Source: Ananas comosus (lineage: Eukaryota; Streptophyta; Magnoliopsida; Poales; Bromeliaceae). Taken from it: 64,000 nt of DNA. Location of the stretch: positions 8,009,703 to 8,073,702 of the forward strand of contig NC_033635.1 of the NCBI RefSeq assembly GCF_001540865.1. The letters run 5' to 3'. Shown piece after piece: positions 43,281 through 53,174 of this stretch (position 1 is the first letter of the stretch; each line of letters begins with the position of its first letter). The position numbers were made by a program, and so were the translations under genes. The notes below the pieces were generated by a model. It had not been told where the DNA came from. It saw only the letters and a program-made list of their open reading frames with translations, and did no database searches.

Positions 43281-46013
43281 TGTTACGCCCCGGGACCGAT
43301 ACCAATTTGGCCCGACCCGAGCACGTCAAACAGACGCCGAACGGACAGAGTTTCCCCTATCCGCCCAAGGCTCATCACATGTACAAATTCAAACAAGAAA
43401 TGCACCAGCGAAAACATGCACAAACGGCTTACACGAGGGTAAGCAATAGCCATTAGTGAAAGAAAGGAAAACTAAACATACATTTGTACTATGATTCGTT
43501 TTTGATCATATTCATTGCATCCATTTACATTCATGATTCTTTGTACTTCATTACACATTGCATCATTTCTTTCTTACATCACATTTACTTCAAAATAAGC
43601 TTTACATTTTTTTTTACCTTTCATCACTAGTCATCAAATACAAAGATGAACATAGGGTACTCTACTAACAAAATGTAAACCCAACTCAACTCTGGTGGCC
43701 TTTGTCTAAGGCGCGATACCTTTACCTCGGTCGCTCGCTGGCTCGCTCGGTCCCGGCTCTGTGAAAATAGTGGGGTGAGAACTACAACAAAGTTTCCAGT
43801 GGGTTTGGCTCAATCAAGACTTTCCACTAGTATTTCCCAGGCATAATAGAAGAATAAGCGTGCATATAGTACCAATTCTATACATTGATTGCTAATATGC
43901 CTGAACATAAAGCAAGGAGTATGCTCAAATTACCATATGCCAGATTATCAAGTGTCTTTCGTTCTTTATCACTTTACACTTTACACTTTGTTCTGTGCTT
44001 TGTTACTTACTCTTTAATCTCGAAGGCTAAACCGGGAGGTTTCCGCCAGGGGTGTAACGTTGTTCACGATTAAGTCGGCATCATCGGCAGGAACTTAGGG
44101 TCATATAGGACGTCCTTCGGGTTTCTCCAACCGTGTATGATAACTCGCGAGCGCATCGCCCGAGGGAGAGCGACTGCCTCGTATATGGCACGGTATATCA
44201 TATGTAGGATGATCAAATCCTTAACTCAAAAGTGATTATAAGTTCAACTTGATTTACACTATGTCATAGTGTTCTTTAATCACTTTATGTTGCAAATCTA
44301 TTGCAAGTCACATTCTTTTACATTTCTTACTTTGCTAAACTCTAGCAGTTCTTATCTTATTGCCCCACTTTACTTTAATCTTACACTATTGTATTTACAT
44401 CAACTCATTATACGTTGTTTTATGCATCAACTAAACTCTAGTGTCTCTTCTTTACTTTCATATTTTAAATGGACTCGATCTATGTCTTAGTGTATCACTC
44501 TGTTTGTTTTGCTCATTTGGGTGTGTTGCTCACTTCTTCTCGTCAGTACACATAGCGGTTTTTGACGTTTACATAGTTCTCATTCATCGATTATGCAAGT
44601 TTGTACTCACAATCATGCAATATTACATTTTCAGTCATTACTTTCACCCGTAATGCATGCAACAACATAGTATTACATGCTCAAATGAGTGACATATTAG
44701 GCATAGAGAGAAAGTTCATATGAGTTTGAGAGAGCAACCCCACTCGTAGCTTCCAGAGGATGTCTCGATGATTTTCTTTGAGATTTTTAGACTATTGTTC
44801 TTTACTGCCGGGGCCATAACGAAGGGCCAAATTAGGTTATTTCGCCATAACTTTAATTGGCTTATCGTAACATTATCCGAGCGCGACCAAACGCGTCGGA
44901 AAATACCCCAATTAGGTTTTAGAGGTGTTACTTGCACCTTAGAATCCCTATGAGCCACAAAAGCCCAATTTGGTTGCCCTAGCTCCAAATACATTACATC
45001 AAACCTGGTTTATCTCAAAGGAGAAGAAGAGTAGTTCTTATACTCTAAAAGTCCATTTAGAACGCATTCTAATACTTCCAACCCTAGTTTGATTTTCACC
45101 AATAGAGGTGTGAGCTCTCTTCAAGCCTTTACACACAACACCAAGCACTGTCTTGATCTCAAAAGAAGCAAAAAGAAAAGCTTTAAAGCTCTAAACTTCT
45201 ACAAAAACTATCTTCTAGGTCAATATGTTCCAATTATTAGGGTTTTAGCATGGTTAGGGTGAAGCGTTACTCAAAGCTTTCCCTGTCTTCAGCTAGAGGA
45301 TAAGGAGAGGGAGTTCTCACTTCTTCTTCTTTTCTCCACTTCTTCTTCTTTTTCCTTCTTTTCCTTCTCTTTTTCTTTTCTTTCTTTCTTCTTTTCTCTT
45401 TGCCTATTATAGAGAGAGACGGGAGGAGAAAGAGGAGTGTTAGAGGGTGAGAATGAAGAGGATGGGTGGTTTGCTCATGTCCCTTACTATACTCTATGGG
45501 TTGCCAAAATGCCAGCTAACCTGTCAACTTCACTTTAATACATGACACCGAACTTGCTGTTCGGCTTGCGGGGACCGGTTCTTCCTTCAGGGATGTTCCC
45601 GAAAGCTCTCCCGCGCGATGCCAGCAGCTGCTGCGCGCAGTGCAACGGTCTTCTTTGGCGGGACGGTCTCTGCTGTCGGAACCAGTTTTAGCATGACCTG
45701 CCTGAGTTCTTGTAGACTTAGCGATTTTCGGCTGTTTCATTCATACGCGTGGGGGTGTGGTACTGTCCCAGGGGTGGTTCGCTCCACTTGGGCGAGTGAG
45801 TTCGTGGGAACGTCTCTCCCACTAAGGGACGCGTCCGAGAGCTTGCAAAATCTGCCGTTTTGCCAGAATTTTGACTCTTAGCTCTCGAAAACCATTCCAC
45901 AAACCAACTTTTGATCGTTTTACCTTCGGACATTCCGAAAGTGTACTATCTGCATTGTTAGGTCAATTTGATAAAGTTCGATATTTATTTTTTCAAATTT
46001 TCGGTATATTACA
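43281..46013 (-). mobile_element. 3' LTR of element B
   Basis: 2733 bp from TGTTACGCCCCGGGACCG to ...TTCGGTATATTACA in minus orientation, same family as element A. The PPT is directly outside at 46014. It is inserted into an LTR of its own family. Its ACCGGT cluster (45570-45840) is badly eroded compared with other copies, and small indels are frequent through 43780-45850. Confidence 0.9.
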
Positions 46014-46031
46014 TTCTCCACCCCTTAAAAT
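46014..46031 (-). promoter_or_regulatory. Polypurine tract of element B
   Basis: Minus-strand ATTTTAAGGGGTGGAGAA, identical to that of element A, next to the 3' LTR. Confidence 0.9.
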
Positions 46032-46145
46032 AATTTCGTACGCGAAATTACGCATACCTTAACTCGTTGACTCGAATAGATGCGGATACTCTCGCCGCAT
46101 GGCTTATTCGAGCTCCCAAGTGGCTTCTCGCACTGCATGGTTGCT

Positions 46146-47444
46146 CTATTGGACCTTTACATATGGAATCTTGCGACTTCGCAACTTCTTCACTTCTCTA
46201 TCGAGGATGCACACCGGGTACTCCTCGTAGGACATATCCTCACGTAGCTCCACGGGCTCGTACTCCAATACATGTGTCGCATTGCGAATATACTTTCGGA
46301 GGTTGGACACATGAAACACGTTGTGAACTCCCGCGAGTCTCGGTGGCAGTGCGAGCTTATACGCCACCGCACCCACACGCTCTAATATCTCAAACGGTCT
46401 GACATAACGGGGACTTAGCTTCCCACGGACCCCGAATCGTTTTACTCCTTGCATCGGCGATACTCTCAAGAATACACGGTCTCCAACCGCGAACTCTAAA
46501 TCCTTTCTTCTCTTGTCGGCATAACTCTTTTGCCGAGATTGCGCTGCCGCTAATCGCTGACGAGCAAGGCGAACTTTCTCTTCCGCCTCCCGCACTACAT
46601 CCGGGCCAAGAGCCGCTCTCTCGCCCACGTCGCTCCAATGGATAGGAGAACGACACTTGCGTCCATATAGTGCCTCAAACGGCGCCATCGCTATACTTTC
46701 TTGATAACTGTTATTATAGGCGAACTCCGCCATCGGCAAGAAATCATGCCATCCTCCTTTGTAATCTAGCACACACGCTCGAAGCAAGTCCTCGAGGATT
46801 TGTATCGTTCGCTCTGACTGTCCATCACTCTGAGGATGGAACGCCGTGCTAAAATCGAGCCGCGTGCCTAGCGCGTCTTGCAAACTCTTCCAAAAATGGG
46901 ATGTGAACCTGGGGTCTCGATCCGATACGATTGATACCGGAACCCCATGAAGTCTCACAACCTCGTCGAGATAAACTTGAACTAACTTGTCTCCCGACCA
47001 CGTAGTATGTATCGGCAAGAAGTGTGCCGACTTTGTTAATCGATCCACTATCACCCATATTGCATCATGCCCGCCTTGTGATCGAGGCAAACCGGTAACA
47101 AAGTCCATTGCTATGTCTTCCCATTTCCAAACGGTTATTGGTAGACTTTGTAGCTTTCCCGCCGGAAATCGGCACTCTGCTTTTACCTGTTGGCACGTTA
47201 GACATTGCGCCACAAACTCCCCAATATCTCTTTTCATACCCGGCCACCAATAATGGTCTTTCCCATCCTTGTACATTTTAGTGCCGCCGGGGTGTATACT
47301 ATAGGGAGATTGATGCGCCTCTTGCATGATTGCCCTTCGCAACTCATCATTTTTAGGCACACACCATCGATTTCGAAATCGAAGTGCGCCATCAGCTCCA
47401 ATGCCAAAGTCTTCGGCATTGCCATTCTCAACTTCACTCCACAC
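46146..47444 (-). CDS. Element B integrase with chromodomain start
   Basis: 432 codons, the best preserved integrase here. HHCC zinc motif: His44, His51, Cys81, Cys84. DDE core: Asp114 (MDFVTGLP), Asp175 (VSDRDPRF), Glu211 (DGQSERT), with the canonical 35 residues between the last two. The C-terminal part (GDRVFLRVSPMQGVKRFG, ILERVGAVAYKLALPP) leads into the chromodomain-like YPVCILDREVKKLRSRKIPY, then stops at TAG in place of Trp (YVKVQ-stop-SNH). Upstream it is separated from the RNase H frame by a TAG in place of Gln. The integrase inserts the DNA copy into the chromosome. Confidence 0.92.
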   Translation of the reverse strand: MWSEVENGNAEDFGIGADGALRFRNRWCVPKNDELRRAIMQEAHQSPYSIHPGGTKMYKDGKDHYWWPGMKRDIGEFVAQCLTCQQVKAECRFPAGKLQSLPITVWKWEDIAMDFVTGLPRSQGGHDAIWVIVDRLTKSAHFLPIHTTWSGDKLVQVYLDEVVRLHGVPVSIVSDRDPRFTSHFWKSLQDALGTRLDFSTAFHPQSDGQSERTIQILEDLLRACVLDYKGGWHDFLPMAEFAYNNSYQESIAMAPFEALYGRKCRSPIHWSDVGERAALGPDVVREAEEKVRLARQRLAAAQSRQKSYADKRRKDLEFAVGDRVFLRVSPMQGVKRFGVRGKLSPRYVRPFEILERVGAVAYKLALPPRLAGVHNVFHVSNLRKYIRNATHVLEYEPVELREDMSYEEYPVCILDREVKKLRSRKIPYVKVQ

Positions 47445-47447
47445 CTT

Positions 47448-48053
47448 CTAGAGATAAGGATCTGAAGCTTGGAGATCCTTGATTCTTTCCAATAGGGTCG
47501 GTTGCACAATCAATGTGGCAAGTGTAGCCAGCACTCCCGGCGCTACCACTTCCAACCCGAATCGTTGCATTTCCTTTTGCAATAGCGGTTGAGGCGTAAT
47601 TGCCGTCACTAAGTTCTCCGCCGATTTTCTACTTAGAGCATCGGCCACGACATTAGCTTTGCCGGGGTGGTATAGTATAGTGACATCATAGTCCTTCAAC
47701 AATTCCAACCACCGCCGCTGTCGCATATTCAACTCCTTCTGGGTGAACAGGTACTTTAAACTCTTATGATCGGTATATACCTCACAATGTTCACCATACA
47801 AGTAATGCCTCCAAAGCTTTAGCGCGAAGATCACCGCGGCTAACTCGAGGTCGTGAATCGGGTAGTTCTTCTCATAACTCTTTAATTGGCGCGATGCATA
47901 AGCAATGACCCGCCCATTCTGCATTAATACACACCCGAGACCAACATACGAGGCATCACTGTACACTACAAAAGTCTCTCCCGGAGTCGGCAAAGCAAGA
48001 ACCGGGGTCGACGTCAACCTACTCTTTAACTCCTCGAAGCTTCGATCGCAATC
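47448..48053 (-). pseudogene. Element B RNase H, truncated by the assembly gap
   Basis: Contains [45 protein letters not shown] and [11 protein letters not shown] (the RNase H acidic residues), then the linker to integrase. The frame stops at TAG where a CAG glutamine is expected (DPYL-stop-KVW). The N-terminal side enters the 100-N gap at 48054, so RT, protease and Gag of element B are not in the window. Confidence 0.9.
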
Positions 48054-48153
48054 NNNNNNNNNNNNNNNNNNNNNNNNNNNNNNNNNNNNNNNNNNNNNNN
48101 NNNNNNNNNNNNNNNNNNNNNNNNNNNNNNNNNNNNNNNNNNNNNNNNNNNNN
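48054..48153. other. Assembly gap (100 N)
   Basis: Exactly 100 N, the usual placeholder for a gap of unknown size. Left of it is element B's RNase H (minus); right of it is an unrelated plus-oriented LTR. Confidence 1.
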
Positions 48154-50027
48154 TACAATGTTGATGGTTGTACCGGTACAGCCATCGGGCCTGTACCGGT
48201 ACAGTGCCGCAGAACCGTGCACCCGAGCCTCGGTTTTGGATTTTCGTAGCTCTTGTACCGGTACAAGATCCCGTGTACCGGTACAAGGAGGCAGATTCTG
48301 CACAGTTTGTTCTGCAGGGGCTTATTTGCGATTGTGGGCTTCTTATATCAGCACCCACGCCCCTAGGGCTCTCCCCTGAGCTGGGAAGAGCAAGGAACCA
48401 GGTAAGGAAGCTTCCCACACTTTTCCACTTGGTTTTGATCTCATTCTAGCTTGGATTTTGATGGTTTTTCCCTCTCTTTTGCCTATTGGAGCTATTTCCA
48501 CCATTCTTGAAGCTTGGAACTTGGGTTTGGAGTTTGATTGAGGGAAGATACTTGAAGTTTGAGGACTTTGAGCTGGTTTTGAGGCTTCTAAGAGGTAAGT
48601 GGCAAGATCCGTTCCTCTAGTTTTGGATTTTAGAGCTTTCTTTGAGATGAAACCCTAGTTTTGGGCCTTAGGGTTTATTTTGGGCTTTTTGAATCTAGGA
48701 CTTTTAAAGCTAGATTGGGTGGATTAGAGGCTTCCATTGGGTTAGATTGGATGAACTTTAGCTCTCTTTTGGAGCATTGGAGAGGGTTTTTGCACTAGAG
48801 GTGAGTTCTCTCCACCTATGCTTGAATAGCTTAATGTTTGGGTAATTGGTTGTTCGTATGGTTCGTGTGACGCATGTTCTTGTACCTCTAGGACACTAGG
48901 AGGCTATTGGACATCTTCGTTGGAGCAAACGAAAGGTTTCGTTTACCATCGGTGGGTTTGGCTTCATGAAAACGGGGCGAAACGGCCCCTAAGCTTTCTA
49001 AACTCTTGCATACTATTTTTGAATGCATATCTATGCTAAGTAGTATTTATGTGAATTTTGGAACCCCTGAAATACATGTGTTATGTATAAGAAAATTTTT
49101 ACTCTATATAGTAGAGCATTCTGGGTATTGTTGCATGCTTTCGGGTAGAGCTCTCGCTAGTCATTTGAAAACACGCTTTAAATGCTTAAAATGGTTCAGT
49201 TATGTAATTATGGACATTTGGGATGAGCTTGAACTTAGTGAATGAAAGTGTCATAAAGGGGCACTTAGACTAGCACTTATGAGACTATCGTATTGAGACA
49301 TAGAATTAGGCCACTTGAACATCTATTATTTTCCATGTTGTAGACATGATGACATAGAGATAGGCCTATGTGAGAGTGGTGATATATTCCATGTTATTAG
49401 ATATGAGGACTTGGTACTTGTGACAGATCGTTTGACTACTTGTCATTGTGCTCATTCGCACATGCTTGTGAGGGTCGCTCCCTACAAGCCAGCACTCCGG
49501 AGATAGCCATCGCGATTCATATTCGCCGTGCGGGATTGGGCGCCGAAGTGGATTGCCGTGGGCCAGGCTCATCCCTAGGGTGGGGATGATGACTACCACG
49601 GGGCCATTAGGCTTGGCACCGGCCAGACAGCCTACGGGTGGGTCTCAGGGCCATAGACAGCCTTCGGGTGGGTCTCTTCATATTTGACTTCGAGTATTCA
49701 TGATAACTTAGTGTACTACTTGGACATTGACTAGAATAGTAACAACGGGACTTTACTATTTCGCATTGTGGACATTATGATAGTTGGAGACTTTTACTGC
49801 ACGCATAGTTGATTTCATACTTATGCTATTTATACTAAGTAGAGATATCATGTTGTAGTAAGTTACATTTTTTTTACTTGCCTTTCGCTTTCCTACATTT
49901 ATAGTCACTGACATCTATTGTAGCTTTGGGCCTTGTGGTGCATTCACTGAAGTCAGTAATTGCCCACTGGGAACTATTCTTAATAGTTCTCACGCCCCTG
50001 TTTCTATGTTTCCTTTTCAGAGCAGCA
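48154..50027 (+). mobile_element. LTR with TACCGGTACA palindromes, both ends missing
   Basis: Begins in the gap with four TACCGGTACA words (48171-48285), then a leader and interior with GCTCATTCGCACATGCTTGT and the GACAGCCTACGGGTGGGTCT phrase, and the GGTGCATTCACTGAAGTCAG / CCCACTGGGAACTATT segment near its 3' part. At about 50027, inside CAGAGC, it changes abruptly to the leader region of a different LTR. The same interior is found at 61511-62806 and in part at 37776-39952. Confidence 0.75.
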
Positions 50028-51913
50028 TTTCCCTTCTTCCCTCCTCATTCTCACCCTCACGCCACCTATCTAGAGATCGAGCAGAGAAAGGAAGAGGAGA
50101 AGAGAAGATGAGCTTGCTTGAGGGAGCTTGTGAGCTCAACCCTTTTCTCATTTTCCACCCTTGCTTGGCTTGGAGCCTTGCTTGTAGAGCTTGGTGAGTG
50201 GACCAATCTTCAACCCATAAAGAATTTGGAGCTTAGTTTGGAGGTCATCGGTTGGGAGCGTTAGTACTGGATTTACCCTTTGATCTTATTTGAGGTTTTA
50301 CCATATGGACCGTAGAATGGATATTAGTGTTGATTTTATGGGGCTTTTTTGATCTAGGGCTTTTGAGGCTAGATTGATTGATTTGAACCATTCCTTGGGC
50401 TTTGGATTGGAGCAGGATTTAGCTTCTTTTGGAGCTTTGAGAGAGATTTTCCACAAATTATTGCAGTTTAGCCTTTTGCCAAAGTTCGTGTGTTAAAGCT
50501 TCGATCTTTTATAGATTGCATGCGTGAAGTACACGTGGGATCGTGTGAATGCGGCGACCTCAAATACTTTTAGGGATATGTTTTGAGAACTTCGTGGAAA
50601 ACTCCATTCGGCGTGCGAGGAGTAGCACGCCGACGATTCGGTGGGGTTGAGACCTAGAGACCACTCAATGAGAAGATCTCATTGGTGACGATTTAAGTGT
50701 TTATAATGAAACGAAGTGGCATATATATTGTTATATGGTATTATATGTGAATTTTAGAATGTTAAATGCTTAATATGTTGATTATAGATGAGGAGAATTT
50801 TGGACAGTCCTCTATTTAGTGTTTGAAGCATCTCATGCCTATTTGTGATACTGCATTCTGGGTGAGATATTTAAGCTAAGATCCGCTACTTGAAAATGAA
50901 TCTTGCTTTTCATGCATTTATGCTTATTTGCAATTGTGATCAAATTAGGATTTTTGGGAAGCCTGAGAGAGGCTTGAAGGACATAGGTTCTATTTGAGAA
51001 GATTGGCGCGCAATTCATAAATAGGCAGTAGGGCCCGGGCTAAAGATAAGAACTTTAGCGTAGTTATGTTTTAATTGAATAGTACAAATGAATTGGGGCC
51101 CATTGATTTGTTGTGTGGATGGCTTAGAGTGTCATAAAGAGGCACTGTAAGCATGTAGTGTGCTATCTGGAGCGTTTACTTTGAGACTTAGATACTAGAT
51201 CCTTGGAAAAGAGCGAAGTTAGTGACCGGATGCCTATGCGCAGAGCATGAGATTTGTAGAAGTTATTTTGAGACTTTTGACCTTGCTTGCTTGCCGATTT
51301 GTGTCATTCTCACAATTTTGCTTGAAGTAGCTGGACGCTACCTACAGCCAAGGCACCTCCGAGAGATAAGCTACGCGACTTATGTATCGCCTCCGTGCAA
51401 GGTTATTATATAAGCCTACCGTTCTGGGGATCGGTGGGACAGCAGACACATTCCAAAGAGTAGGGATGCTCGGCGCTACCACAGGCACTTAGGACGACAC
51501 AAGCTGATACCTTTGGTATAGGTTCCTTAATGAAATGGAAATCGAACACGGTGTTAAAATTTATGAATAATCAATGCTAATAGATTTTGGGCTTAGTCAG
51601 TTGGCGTACCTACACGCTCGCTGACATAGCATTGTATACATTAGTATACTTGCCTGTTTATTCTTGTGTCATTTAGGATCTGGGTCGCATTGTGGTAGAG
51701 CTTCATTCTTTATGCATGAACTCTTTGGGCGGTAGCATTTTTCTTTCTTGCCATCGGACGTACTTGTTTATGCTAAATAGATGTACATCATACTACATCA
51801 TGTCCTACTTAGACATAGTTTTTGTATATAGACCTTTGCATATATATACTTGTCTTTTGAGTAGTTTTTGTTACACGCTCTTTATTGCTTACTCATTATT
51901 GTCGTTACTTACT
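50028..51913 (+). mobile_element. LTR of the element E family, both ends truncated
   Basis: Homologous along its length to 53628-55340 within element E's 3' LTR (AGCTTGCTTGAGGGAG, GCTTGGAGCCTTGCTTG, GTTAGTACTGGATT and so on, to TTGTCGTTACTTACT). It stops there, and the next bases encode integrase ([11 protein letters not shown]). It may be the remains of element E's 5' LTR after a deletion, but the missing ends prevent proof. Confidence 0.75.
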
Positions 51914-53121
51914 TTTTTAAGTTGCTTTATTGGTGGCCCGGAATGAAAAAGGATGTTGGTGAGTTTGTGGCTAGATGTTTAACTTGCCAACGGGTGAAGG
52001 CTGAGCACCGAGTTCCTGCGGGGAAGTTGCAGAGCCTACCGATTCCAGTGTGGAAGTGGGAAAAGATCACCATGGATTTCGTGATGGGATTGCCTCGCTC
52101 ACAGGCCGGGCATAATGCTATTTGGATGATCGTGGATAGATTGACGAAATCGGCACATTTCATATCTATCCACACTACTTGGACTGGTGAGAGACTCGCA
52201 CAGGTTTATTTGGATGAGATTGTGCGATTACACGGGGTACCTACTTCTATAGTATCGGATCGAGACCCCCATTTTGTATCCCATTTTTGGAGAAGCTTAC
52301 AGGATGCTTTGGGTACGCGCTTGGATTTCAGCACTGCTTTCCACTCCCAGAGCGATGGGCAGTCGGAGCGTACAATACAGACCTTCGAGGACATGTTTCG
52401 AGCCTGTGTGATTGACTTCCAGGGAGGATGGTCGTAGCATCTACCGATGTCAGAGTTTGCTTATAACAACAGCTATCAAGCAAGCATCAAGATGGCACCG
52501 TTCGAGGCACTATATGGACGGAAGTGTAGATCGCCACTTCATTGGAGTGAAGTTGGCGAGAGAATGGCTTTAGGCCCAGATGTGCTCGAGGAAGCAGAGG
52601 ACAAGGTTCGCATTGCTCGGGAGCGATTATTGACAGCCCAGAGTAGGCAGAGGAGTTATGCTGATCGGCGTCGACGAGACTTGGAATTTCGGATTGGAGA
52701 CCATGTGTTCTTGAAAGTCTCGCCGACCAAAGGAATTAGAAGATTTGGAATCCGGGGTAAGTTGAGCCCCCGATTCATCGGACCGTTTGAGGTTTTGGAG
52801 CGTGTAGGCCCGGTAGCGTATCGACTCGCTCTACCGCCAAACCTATCAGGTGTACACAATGTGTTCCATGTATCGGTCCTTCGGAAGTACATCCACGACC
52901 CGGCTCATGTTTTGGACGCTACGCCTTTGGAGCTGAGGGAGGACTTGAGCTTTGAGGAGCAACCTTTGAGGATTTTGGCCCGCGAGGTAAAACGATTGCG
53001 CAACCGCGAGATTCCATACGTGAAGGTGCTTTGGAGCAACCACGACGAACGCGAGGCCACTTGGGAGCTGGAGAGCGCACTAAGGGAGCGCTATCCCCAT
53101 CTTTTTCAGATGGAGGCTTGA
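51914..53121 (+). pseudogene. Element E integrase with chromodomain-like C-terminus
   Basis: Reads from [20 protein letters not shown] (second half of the zinc domain) through the DDE core: Asp in TMDFVMGLP, Asp in VSDRDPHF and Glu in DGQSERT, with 35 residues between the last two. One TAG at 52435 (GGWS-stop-HLPMSEFAYNN) separates it from the C-terminal 224 codons (52447-53121), which hold the GDHVFLKVSPTKGIRRFG and VLERVGPVAYRLALPP steps and a chromodomain-like tail (REIPYVKVLWSNHDE, ATWELESALRERYPHLF). Gag, protease, RT and RNase H are not attached; the upstream neighbour is a truncated LTR. Confidence 0.92.
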
Positions 53122-53157
53122 GGTACTTGTCATCTCGAGTTTCGCGGACGAAACTCC

Positions 53158-53174
53158 CTTTTAGGAGGGGTGAA
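53158..53174 (+). promoter_or_regulatory. Polypurine tract of element E
   Basis: TTTTAGGAGGGGTGAA directly precedes the LTR start TGTAGCACAC at 53175, about 40 bp after the integrase stop, the usual position of a PPT. Confidence 0.85.

Noticed and set aside
51692..51946. Frame preceding integrase as a possible upstream exon
   Set aside because: It is truncated LTR sequence homologous to 55140-55340; only the end from about 51914 is integrase.
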